The translations under genes and the position numbers were made by a program. Positions 52,354 through 58,354 of a DNA stretch of 58,354 nucleotides are shown in pieces; the first letter of the stretch is position 1; every line of letters begins with the position of its first letter. A model generated the notes under the pieces. That model searched no databases, was not told where the DNA came from, and saw only the letters and a program-made list of their open reading frames with translations. The stretch lies in NCBI GenBank assembly GCA_964586145.1, contig CAZPHH010000021.1, positions 1-58,354 on the forward strand. Direction: 5' to 3'. The stretch comes from JAFGJQ01 sp964586145. Its GTDB lineage: Bacteria; Planctomycetota; Phycisphaerae; UBA1845.

Positions 52354-53295
52354 CTACGGGTAGATCAATGCGTCGGTTGTCGAGTAGTCCGCTATTCCGG
52401 ACCCCATGGCCCGCATACCTGGGTACCAGAGGTTCTGATCGAAGACCATGTTTCCCCGGTAACGACTCACGGGATCCCCAATCGCGAGTGGGGTAAAAGC
52501 GGTGTAGATGTTGTCGTTGTCAATACCGGCGACCGGCTTGCGCTCAAACGTAGCGTGCCCGTCTGCAAAGAGGCAATTCTGGCCCTCACCCTGCCCCTTG
52601 CCGCCGTGATTGGGCGAGTTGTACGCAACCCAGTCTGACGGGGGATGCATGAGCCACACCGCGCCCGCCGTGCCCGATGAGGCGCCAACCAGATTCAACC
52701 TGTCTTGAGTCAGGGCGCCGCTGCTGATGGGACCCTTGTCCGCCGCGACGACCATACGGCTGTCGAGGCCCTCGCTTGGACGTGTGTCGATCGGGCCGTA
52801 AGGCACGCGGTAGCCGTAGCTGATCCGGTTGAGGCTGGCGAAGTTGTAGTAGAGCTCTGCATTGTTCACGTCGGGCGTGTCCCCGCTGCTCGGACAGATG
52901 AACTGCTTGGGCGTGACTTCGCCGCTGCGCACCAGCATCCAGAAGCACCTCGTTACAGAGATGGTCGTCGCGCTTGTGTTGCTCATGCCGTGCCAGGAGT
53001 ACGAAATGCCAGTGGGGAGCGGAAGGAGCAGGTCGACGCCGCCCGTGGGGGTCTCCCACCACGTCTTGTAGTTGTTAATGTTGTCACGGAATGCCGGGAG
53101 CGGCCACATCTCGTCGTTCTCGTTGGCGTAGATCTTGCACGACGTGCCGATCCCCTTGATGTTCGCGCCGCACACCAGACGTTTGCTGAGCTCGCGCGCC
53201 CGCGACAAGCTGGGCAGGAGGATGGAGATCAGCAGCGCGATGATCGCCACCACCACCAGCAGCTCAATCAGAGTAAACCCCTTTTTCCTTTTCAT
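52354..53295 (-). CDS. Type II secretion/prepilin-like protein with N-terminal methylation motif
   Basis: A 313-residue protein beginning MKRKKGFTLIELLVVVAIIALLISILLPSL, a textbook prepilin leader: cleavage after Gly6, Phe at +1 and Glu at +5, and a long hydrophobic helix. The globular part contains Cys residues (LVCGANIKGIGTSCKIYANEND, FICPSSGD) and ends with the NCLFADGHATFERKP motif seen in the large DUF1559-like pseudopilin families of planctomycetes. AGGAGGTG precedes the ATG at 53295. It probably forms or caps a pseudopilus, or is an envelope protein sharing that export route. A strong promoter lies about 570 bases upstream. Confidence 0.92.
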   Translation of the reverse strand: MKRKKGFTLIELLVVVAIIALLISILLPSLSRARELSKRLVCGANIKGIGTSCKIYANENDEMWPLPAFRDNINNYKTWWETPTGGVDLLLPLPTGISYSWHGMSNTSATTISVTRCFWMLVRSGEVTPKQFICPSSGDTPDVNNAELYYNFASLNRISYGYRVPYGPIDTRPSEGLDSRMVVAADKGPISSGALTQDRLNLVGASSGTAGAVWLMHPPSDWVAYNSPNHGGKGQGEGQNCLFADGHATFERKPVAGIDNDNIYTAFTPLAIGDPVSRYRGNMVFDQNLWYPGMRAMGSGIADYSTTDALIYP

Positions 53296-53864
53296 CGATA
53301 CACCTCCTGTGCCCTGAAGCACAACTCCTGATTTCCCTGCGCCGGACTTCAAGGCCGGACAGGACGGGGATTTAACGGATACATGATTCCCCGCGCCGTG
53401 GGTCTCATCAGACCTCAGGCCGCGGATGCTCGACAGCCCTGTCCTTTGCAGCCTCTCCAACCGGCTCAGCCGGGATGGCCGGGAACGCCCCGAAAACCCC
53501 GACTGGGAACCTGACCTAACTCCCTCACGCGTGACGGAGGCCATCCAGGGCGGCCAACGTCAGCATGTGCCAGCGGTCCATGTGGGCCTCTTCTGTCCAC
53601 AAACCGTGGACACCGCAGGCCACAGCATCACATCCTGGCGATCTCCTGCGCACACCGTTGGTGCGTAGGCAATCTCGAACAATCTCCGGATGGCTGAAGC
53701 ACTGTGGCTTCGTGGGGTTGGTGGGCTTCGGGTGCAGGACGCTTCTTTAGGATGAAAGTACCGAGTGCGGTTTTCGCCGCCAAGCGGATCAGGTATTGAT
53801 GTTTTCAGCGTACGACAAAGTATGTATGGAATACAGGCAACCCGTTGCCTCACAAACCATTATT
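53296..53864 (-). promoter_or_regulatory. Long transcribed leader of the prepilin-like gene
   Basis: If the promoter at 53893-53865 is real, the mRNA has an untranslated leader of about 560 bases. It opens with the hairpin AGGCAA-CGGG-TTGCCT (53850-53835). A 97-codon frame inside it (53853-53560) looks non-protein-like. No known riboswitch consensus was recognised. A small RNA or an unrecognised regulatory leader are both possible. Confidence 0.4.
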
Positions 53865-53893
53865 ATCGTACTACCGTTTTCGGAGGGTGTCAA
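53865..53893 (-). promoter_or_regulatory. Strong sigma-70-type promoter toward the prepilin-like gene
   Basis: Minus-strand TTGACA (53893-53888), exactly 17 bases, TACGAT (53870-53865), in the most AT-rich stretch of the neighbourhood. Confidence 0.55.
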
Positions 53894-53950
53894 CGGCCTT
53901 TTTCTGACCTCGGACACTTCGCGACGCCTCGACGCCTTCGTCCCCGGAGG

Positions 53951-53972
53951 GCCTGGGGTGAGTGCCCCAGGC
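53951..53972 (-). terminator. Terminator hairpin of the DUF362 gene
   Basis: GCCTGGGG-N6-CCCCAGGC, eight perfect pairs, 10 bases after the stop codon of the DUF362 gene. No T-run. Confidence 0.55.
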
Positions 53973-53982
53973 GGCGACCTAA

Positions 53983-55002
53983 TCAAAACAGACGCTCGAC
54001 CACGCGGATGGCGTGCAACTGAGAGCAGCCAAGACCCTTCCTGGATGCCGCATCCAGATACGCGACGACCGCGCGATCCTGGTCGATGTAGGGCAGGGGC
54101 CTGAAGTTTCGTGTACGATTGGATTTCCGTTCACGATTCAATCTCTCCAAGCACACTGTATCTACTGCCACTGGATCGGTACCCGCAAGCACCATTCCGC
54201 TTTGCCATGTGCTGTCGTCGGTGGCGTCAGGGCCGCCTTCGAAGACGGAGCGCAATGCGTTGACGATGTTCATTCTGAGCTTGTCTCGAACTTGGGGGAG
54301 GGCGACAATGTCACCAATGTAGGGGCAGCAGTGGTTGTCGTGAAAGCGCGCGGGGTGCTTCACCAGGGCGTGGGACAGGTTCTTCAGGCTGGCCGTGATA
54401 CCGGCGATGTTGTGGGTCTTCATGAAGGGCACGTTGACGATGGCCGTCACCTGCTTCAGAACGCCGGCCAACCGGTCCCGGCCGCTTCCGAAATCGACCT
54501 CCTCCGCCTGCCAGTCCGTGGACGGCCTGGTGGTGCCAAAGGCCTGATGGATCGTCTCGGGAACCTCAATCGGAACGATCTGCTCGGGTTTCCAGCCGGC
54601 GTGGATCAGGCTCTGGATGAGGATCTCGGCAAAGGCTGGGGTGGTCCCCAGGCCGATCGCGCCGGACTCGTTGAATTTCAGCGCGATCACGTCGTCCGGG
54701 TGCAGGAAGGCCTTCCAGGCATCCGCGACCGTGGCGGTGCCCGTGAGTGTACGCAGGCACCAGTCCAGCATCTCCCCCAAAATGGTCTTCTGGACCGTCC
54801 GGCCCTCGATCACGTAATCCGATCGGGCCTGAACGACGACGGGGGTGGAGGGGCGCGTACTTGGGGCGGGCCGAGACGTGGGTTCCGCCAGAAGGTGCTG
54901 CGCGCCTCCAACGGCCAGACCCGCGGCGGCGGCCGTCGTGCCGGCGAGGAACGCGCGGCGTGACAGTTCATCCGATGCGGGTTGGGTGGGAGATTCGCCC
55001 AT
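53983..55002 (-). CDS. Tat-exported DUF362 domain protein
   Basis: A 339-residue protein. The N-terminus DELSRRAFLAGTTAAAAGLAVGG is a twin-arginine signal (R15-R16), so the protein is exported folded. The body matches the DUF362 pattern: DVIALKFNESG, AEILIQSLIHAGWKPEQIVPIEV, TAIVNVPFMKTHNIAGITASLKNLSHAL, HDNHCCPYIGDI and VLAGTDPVAVDTVCLE. Some DUF362 members carry extra Fe-S motifs; none is evident here beyond two adjacent cysteines. Function of the family is unknown. The start at 55002 has only a weak GGAAT before it. It is divergent from the UDP-sugar pyrophosphorylase gene. Confidence 0.9.
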   Translation of the reverse strand: MGESPTQPASDELSRRAFLAGTTAAAAGLAVGGAQHLLAEPTSRPAPSTRPSTPVVVQARSDYVIEGRTVQKTILGEMLDWCLRTLTGTATVADAWKAFLHPDDVIALKFNESGAIGLGTTPAFAEILIQSLIHAGWKPEQIVPIEVPETIHQAFGTTRPSTDWQAEEVDFGSGRDRLAGVLKQVTAIVNVPFMKTHNIAGITASLKNLSHALVKHPARFHDNHCCPYIGDIVALPQVRDKLRMNIVNALRSVFEGGPDATDDSTWQSGMVLAGTDPVAVDTVCLERLNRERKSNRTRNFRPLPYIDQDRAVVAYLDAASRKGLGCSQLHAIRVVERLF

Positions 55003-55170
55003 CGGGGGATTCCGCGTTGACACTATCAGGTTCCGGCCATAAGTATCGGCATGACAAGGCCCGGCGGTTGACGGCATTCGTGCGTGGATGCGGATCGACG
55101 CGCGGATGATCGGTGGTGGGCCGGTGGTCGCCATGGGTAGACGTGCCTCGTGGTGGAAGGGACGGCATAC

Positions 55171-56583
55171 GTGGGAATCGAGGAAACCCGTCAGACACTG
55201 GAGGCTTGGGGCCAGGCACACCTGCTGCGGTTCTGGCCCGAGCTGAACGCCGGGCAGCGGGAAGCGCTGCTGGACGACCTGAATCGCGTGGATTTCGAGC
55301 AGGTGGGCTGCCTGATCCCCACGCATGTACTGGCGGCGCCGGAGGCGGGCGTGCAGCAGCAGATCGAGCCGCCTGACGTGATTCAATTGGGGCCCGGATC
55401 GCCGCCGCACCGAGAGGCTGCCGCCGCCGGCGCGGAGATGGTTGCGGCGGGGCGAGTGGCGGCGCTCGTCGTGGCGGGTGGGCAGGGCACCCGACTGGGG
55501 TACGACGGCCCCAAGGGGATGTTTCCGATCTCGCCCGTGAAGAACAAGAGCCTGTTCCAACTCTTCGCGGAGGCGATCCGATCGGCCCAGCAACGATACG
55601 GCGGTACCGTGCCCTGGTACGTCATGACCAGCGATTTGAACGACGCACCGACGCGCGAGTACTTCGCGGCCAACCACCACTTCGGGCTGCGCCCGGAGAA
55701 CGTGATCTTCTTCACCCAGGGCATGATGCCGGCACTGGGAACGGACGGGCGCATCCTGCTCGATCAGAAGCATCGCGTCGCGATGTCGCCGGACGGGCAC
55801 GGCGGGACCTTGCGGGCGCTGGCCGCCACCGGGGCACTGCGCGACATGGCCCGTCGCGGGGTCGAGGCGATCAGTTACTTCCAGGTGGACAACCCGTTGG
55901 TTCGGCCGGTGGATCCGGTGTTCCTGGGCCGGCATCGCATCACGAAGTCGCAACTGTCGAGCCTCACGGTAACGAAGGCGGATGACCTGGAGAAGGTCGG
56001 CAACTTCGCCCGGGTGGGCGGGCGGACCTGTGTGATCGAGTACTCTGACCTGCCGGAGGAACTCGCCCGGGCCAGGAACGCGGACGGGTCTCGCCGCCTG
56101 AACTACGGCAGCATCGCCGTTCACGTGTTTGCGCGGTCGTTCGTGGAGCAGTTGACGGAGAACATCCACGCGATGAAGCTGCCGTGGCATCGGGCGCTGA
56201 AGAAGGTGCCGTACGTCGATCCGGTCTCGGGCGAGCGGATCGAGCCGGCGGCGCCCAACGCCGTGAAGCTCGAGATGTTCGTGTTTGACGCGTTGCCCCT
56301 GGCGGAGCGAACGCTGATTCTGGAGTCCGAGCGGGCCGAGGTGTTCAGCCCGGTCAAGAACGCAACCGGCGTGGACAGCGCGCAGAGCGCTCGCCGGGAC
56401 CTGATCGCTCGGGCGGCGGTCTGGCTGCAGTCGTGCGGTGTGAGGGTGCCGAGGCGGCCCGACGGCGAGGTGGACGCCACGCTCGAGATCAGCCCCCTGT
56501 TCGCGCTGGATCGCGCGGAGCTGGCGGAGCGGCTCACGGAGAAGCCGATCATCCGGCCTCGCGACGCACTGTATCTCGAATAG
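55171..56583 (+). CDS. UDP-sugar pyrophosphorylase of the eukaryote-like UAP/UDPGP family
   Basis: A 470-residue uridylyltransferase that would make UDP-GlcNAc or a UDP-hexose from UTP and sugar-1-phosphate. The nucleotide loop is VAGGQGTRLGYDGPKGMFPI (102-120), followed by MTSDLNDAPTREYF, FFTQGMMPALGTDGRILL, MSPDGHGGTLRAL, YFQVDNPLVRPVDPVFLG and PNAVKLEMFVFDALPL, a set typical of eukaryotic UAP1 rather than bacterial GlmU or GalU. GTG 55171 is chosen because GGAAGG lies 10 bases upstream; GTG 55150 is an alternative. Cardiolipin synthase follows after 10 bases. Substrate (GlcNAc-1-P versus Glc-1-P) cannot be fixed by eye. Confidence 0.9.
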   Translation: MGIEETRQTLEAWGQAHLLRFWPELNAGQREALLDDLNRVDFEQVGCLIPTHVLAAPEAGVQQQIEPPDVIQLGPGSPPHREAAAAGAEMVAAGRVAALVVAGGQGTRLGYDGPKGMFPISPVKNKSLFQLFAEAIRSAQQRYGGTVPWYVMTSDLNDAPTREYFAANHHFGLRPENVIFFTQGMMPALGTDGRILLDQKHRVAMSPDGHGGTLRALAATGALRDMARRGVEAISYFQVDNPLVRPVDPVFLGRHRITKSQLSSLTVTKADDLEKVGNFARVGGRTCVIEYSDLPEELARARNADGSRRLNYGSIAVHVFARSFVEQLTENIHAMKLPWHRALKKVPYVDPVSGERIEPAAPNAVKLEMFVFDALPLAERTLILESERAEVFSPVKNATGVDSAQSARRDLIARAAVWLQSCGVRVPRRPDGEVDATLEISPLFALDRAELAERLTEKPIIRPRDALYLE

Positions 56584-56593
56584 TCGGCCGATC

Positions 56594-58039
56594 ATGTCCT
56601 ACTGGCCCTGGACCATCCTGGTGGCGGCGACGGAAGTGGCCGCCTTCGTGGCTATCCTGTCCATCTTGCGTCGCCCGCGCGAGCCCCGAGCCATGCTGGC
56701 CTGGATTCTGGCCCTGCTCCTGATGCCCGGCATCGGGCTGGTCCTGTTTCTGCTCATTGGCGAACGGCGGATGCTGCGGCACCAGCGCCGTCGCCGGCGA
56801 CGGCGAAAGCCGTTGACCGGGCCGCTCACCCGCAAGGCCGAAGCCCTGCAATCCCGCGAGCTGATCGAATCGCGGCAGGCGCCGGCTGCCGGCGTCCGTC
56901 AGCTCATGGCGCTGGCCGAGCGACTGGGATCCTTCCCGGCCACCTCCAAGAACGAGGTGACCGTCTTCCACGACGCCGAGAGGACCTTCCTGGCCCTGCA
57001 GTTGGCCATCGAGGCGGCCGAATCCCACGTGCATCTGGAGTACTACATCTTCCAGCCGGACGAAACCGGGACCGCCGTCGCGGACCTGCTGATTGCCAAG
57101 GCGCGGCAGGGTGTTGCGTGCCGGCTGCTGCTGGATTTCGTCGGCTGCTGGCGGCTGTCCCGGAAATTCGTGCGACGGTTGCGGAAGGCCGGTGTGCAGG
57201 TGGCGTTTGCCATGCCGGTGCTGCCGTGGCGGGGTCGTTGGCGTGTGAACTTCCGCAACCACCGCAAGATCGCGGTGATCGATGGCCGGGTGGGGTTCAC
57301 GGGCAGTCAGAACATCGGGGATGAATACCGCGGGCGACGGGCCCGGATCAGCCCGTGGCGTGACACGCACCTGCGCATCGTGGGGCCGGGTGTGCATCAT
57401 CTGCAGGAGGTCTTTGTCGAGGACTGGCACTACACGACCAAGGAAGACCTGGTGACGGATGAGTATTTCCCGATTCCAGAGGCCCAGGGCCTTCACACCG
57501 TGCAGGTGGTGCCGTCGGGGCCGGACCAGCCGATCCATGTGACGCATCGCGTGGTGTTCGCGGCCATTCAGGCGGCGCGGTCATCGATTCACGTGATTAC
57601 GCCTTATTTTGTGCCGGATGCGGCCGTGGTGGTGGCGCTGCAGGCCGCGGCGTATCGAGGTGTGGAGGTGTGCCTGATCATCCCGACGCTGACGGACCAG
57701 CGGGTGGTCTTGTGGGCCGGCCGGAGCTTCTATGAACCGCTCTGCCGGGCGGGGGTGGATATCTACGAGCATGACGAGACGATGCTGCATTCGAAGGTGA
57801 TGATCGTGGATCGGGAGTGGGCGATGGTGGGCTCGGCGAACATGGACGAGCGGAGCTTCCGCATCAACTTCGAGGTGTCCACCATGCTGTACAGCATGGG
57901 TCTGGCCGAGGAGCTGTACGACGATCTCACGGCGTTGCGTGAGCGGTCTCGCCGGATTCACGTGTCGGACCTGGAGGCCCGCTCGTACCTGGAGTCCATC
58001 GGGGTGGGCCTGGCCCGGCTGGCCTCGCCGCTGTTGTGA
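56594..58039 (+). CDS. cls: Cardiolipin synthase (phospholipase D family)
   Basis: Condenses two phosphatidylglycerols into cardiolipin at the inner membrane. The 481-residue protein begins with two membrane helices (WTILVAATEVAAFVAILSIL and AMLAWILALLLMPGIGLVLFLLIG), then a very basic linker (QRRRRRRRKP), and the two HKD half-sites: NHRKIAVIDGRVGFTGSQN (H223, K225) and LHSKVMIVDREWAMVGSANMD (H399, K401). SFRINFEVSTMLYS near the end is family-typical. It lies 10 bases after the pyrophosphorylase gene, so the two are probably one operon of envelope synthesis. Confidence 0.95.
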   Translation: MSYWPWTILVAATEVAAFVAILSILRRPREPRAMLAWILALLLMPGIGLVLFLLIGERRMLRHQRRRRRRRKPLTGPLTRKAEALQSRELIESRQAPAAGVRQLMALAERLGSFPATSKNEVTVFHDAERTFLALQLAIEAAESHVHLEYYIFQPDETGTAVADLLIAKARQGVACRLLLDFVGCWRLSRKFVRRLRKAGVQVAFAMPVLPWRGRWRVNFRNHRKIAVIDGRVGFTGSQNIGDEYRGRRARISPWRDTHLRIVGPGVHHLQEVFVEDWHYTTKEDLVTDEYFPIPEAQGLHTVQVVPSGPDQPIHVTHRVVFAAIQAARSSIHVITPYFVPDAAVVVALQAAAYRGVEVCLIIPTLTDQRVVLWAGRSFYEPLCRAGVDIYEHDETMLHSKVMIVDREWAMVGSANMDERSFRINFEVSTMLYSMGLAEELYDDLTALRERSRRIHVSDLEARSYLESIGVGLARLASPLL

Positions 58040-58050
58040 AGAGGATGAGG

Positions 58051-58128
58051 GACGAAGGGACGGAGGCACGAAGGCGTGTCGCGGGCTGCGCCCTCAACCA
58101 AAGGCACGAAGGCACAAAGGTACAAAGG
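58051..58128 (+). repeat. Degenerate octamer repeats (CACRAAGG type)
   Basis: Two clusters of three units each: GACGAAGG, GACGGAGG, CACGAAGG (58051-58074) and CACGAAGG, CACAAAGG, TACAAAGG (58105-58128), directly after the cls stop. Similar AAGG-rich simple repeats recur in planctomycete intergenic DNA, as far as I recall. Non-coding. Confidence 0.55.
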
Positions 58129-58135
58129 TTTGTGG

Positions 58136-58158
58136 GACCGGCTTTCCAGCCGGTCTTT
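58136..58158 (+). terminator. Hairpin with T-run after cls, possibly a REP-like element
   Basis: GACCGGCT-TTCC-AGCCGGTC (eight perfect pairs) followed by TTT, about 100 bases after cls. It is the only hairpin in the window with a T-run. The palindromic GACCGGCT core is also the sort of unit dispersed as a REP sequence; only one copy was seen here. Confidence 0.5.
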
Positions 58159-58252
58159 GGGGTGAGCGAAACGCCAGAGTGCATCTTGTGTGCTGGTCCA
58201 TTGTTGATCTCTTCTTGACGAAGACAAAGGAGGAAGACAAAGGGGTCATCCA

Positions 58253-58354
58253 TTAGCCCCCGCTTGTCAAGGTGAAGAAGCTCCCGTAGGCGATTCTTTC
58301 TTCTTCGGACGAACGCCGGATTGCACCGACCTCCGCCGGCACCGCGCGGTACGC
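58253..58354 (-). CDS. 3' end of a minus-strand gene (partial, runs in from the right edge)
   Basis: The last 102 bases, read on the minus strand from the window edge, are open for 33 codons and stop at TAA 58253. The translation ends SSEEERIAYGSFFTLTSGG; third codon positions are about 75 % G or C, as expected for a gene here, and better than the competing frame. No family can be named from so short a piece. Confidence 0.3.
   Translation of the reverse strand, partial: AYRAVPAEVGAIRRSSEEERIAYGSFFTLTSGG

Noticed and set aside
53560..53853. A 97-codon frame in the leader of the prepilin-like gene
   Set aside because: Cys/Arg/Pro/Ser-rich with no signal or domain; better explained as untranslated leader.
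1..58354. tRNA or rRNA genes and mobile elements
   Set aside because: No T-loop/acceptor pattern, rRNA segment, transposase, integrase or flanking terminal repeat could be found by eye on either strand.

Overview
The window is a GC-rich (roughly 65 %), densely coded piece of a bacterial chromosome, most likely from a member of the Planctomycetota, class Phycisphaerae or close to it. The evidence is inferential: a giant secreted protein built from formylglycine-generating-enzyme (FGE/SUMF1) modules and ending in a dockerin-like pair of calcium loops; a type II prepilin-like protein with a long N-terminal helix and a DGH-type C-terminal motif; a short RpoD-like sigma factor; a membrane protein with a CxxCGYDLxG zinc ribbon; and a Gld/Nos-type ABC export operon with a DUF4340 protein. 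One run of 100 N (47215-47314) shows that this is a scaffolded draft, probably a metagenome-assembled genome. I saw no tRNA, rRNA, CRISPR array, transposase, integrase or phage structural gene.

Layout. 1-2.6 kb: edge of a secreted protein, a TPR protein and a tiny secreted peptide/lipoprotein gene. 3.1-5.8 kb (minus): operon of a DUF151 nuclease-like protein, an L-arabinokinase-type GHMP sugar kinase and a HAD phosphatase. 5.9-7.7 kb (minus): panB with a free-standing IF2-N mini-protein and a phage-type conserved protein. 8.1-14.4 kb (plus): ABC ATPase, permease, GldG-like and DUF4340 proteins. 14.4-15.8 kb: MFS exporter. 16.3-19.1 kb: six-domain ribosomal protein S1 and an RpoD-like sigma factor. 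19.3-26.7 kb (plus): transketolase, transaldolase, a small unknown protein, long phosphate acetyltransferase and acetate kinase, the last pair behind a consensus sigma-54 promoter. 26.7-28.5 kb: sodium/alanine symporter with a large insertion. 29.6-32.1 kb: secreted unknown protein and Hsp20. 32.1-34.0 kb: MutS2 without Smr domain. 34.2-39.7 kb: HtrA protease, AlaS and a zinc-ribbon membrane protein. 39.8-43.1 kb: histidine ammonia-lyase, GT-C-like membrane protein and a 48-residue lipoprotein gene. 43.5-45.5 kb: fructose-1,6-bisphosphatase and a phosphoglycerate-dehydrogenase-like enzyme, converging on a strong terminator. 45.7-53.3 kb (minus): giant FGE-module/dockerin protein and prepilin-like protein. 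54-58 kb: Tat-exported DUF362 protein, eukaryote-like UDP-sugar pyrophosphorylase and cardiolipin synthase.

How it fits together. Most of the window is housekeeping: the non-oxidative pentose phosphate pathway (tkt, tal), gluconeogenesis (fbp), overflow acetate metabolism (pta-ackA), pantothenate, serine and histidine metabolism, translation (rpsA, alaS) and protein quality control (Hsp20, HtrA). The accessory interest lies in the sugar-kinase operon, the multi-FGE extracellular protein with its assembly gap, the sigma-54 control of acetate metabolism, two very small exported proteins, and several strong non-coding structures (hairpins at 29.3, 44.5, 52.3 and 53.9 kb and a roughly 560-nt leader before the prepilin gene). 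No single obviously new multi-gene system was found; the strongest leads are listed as findings.
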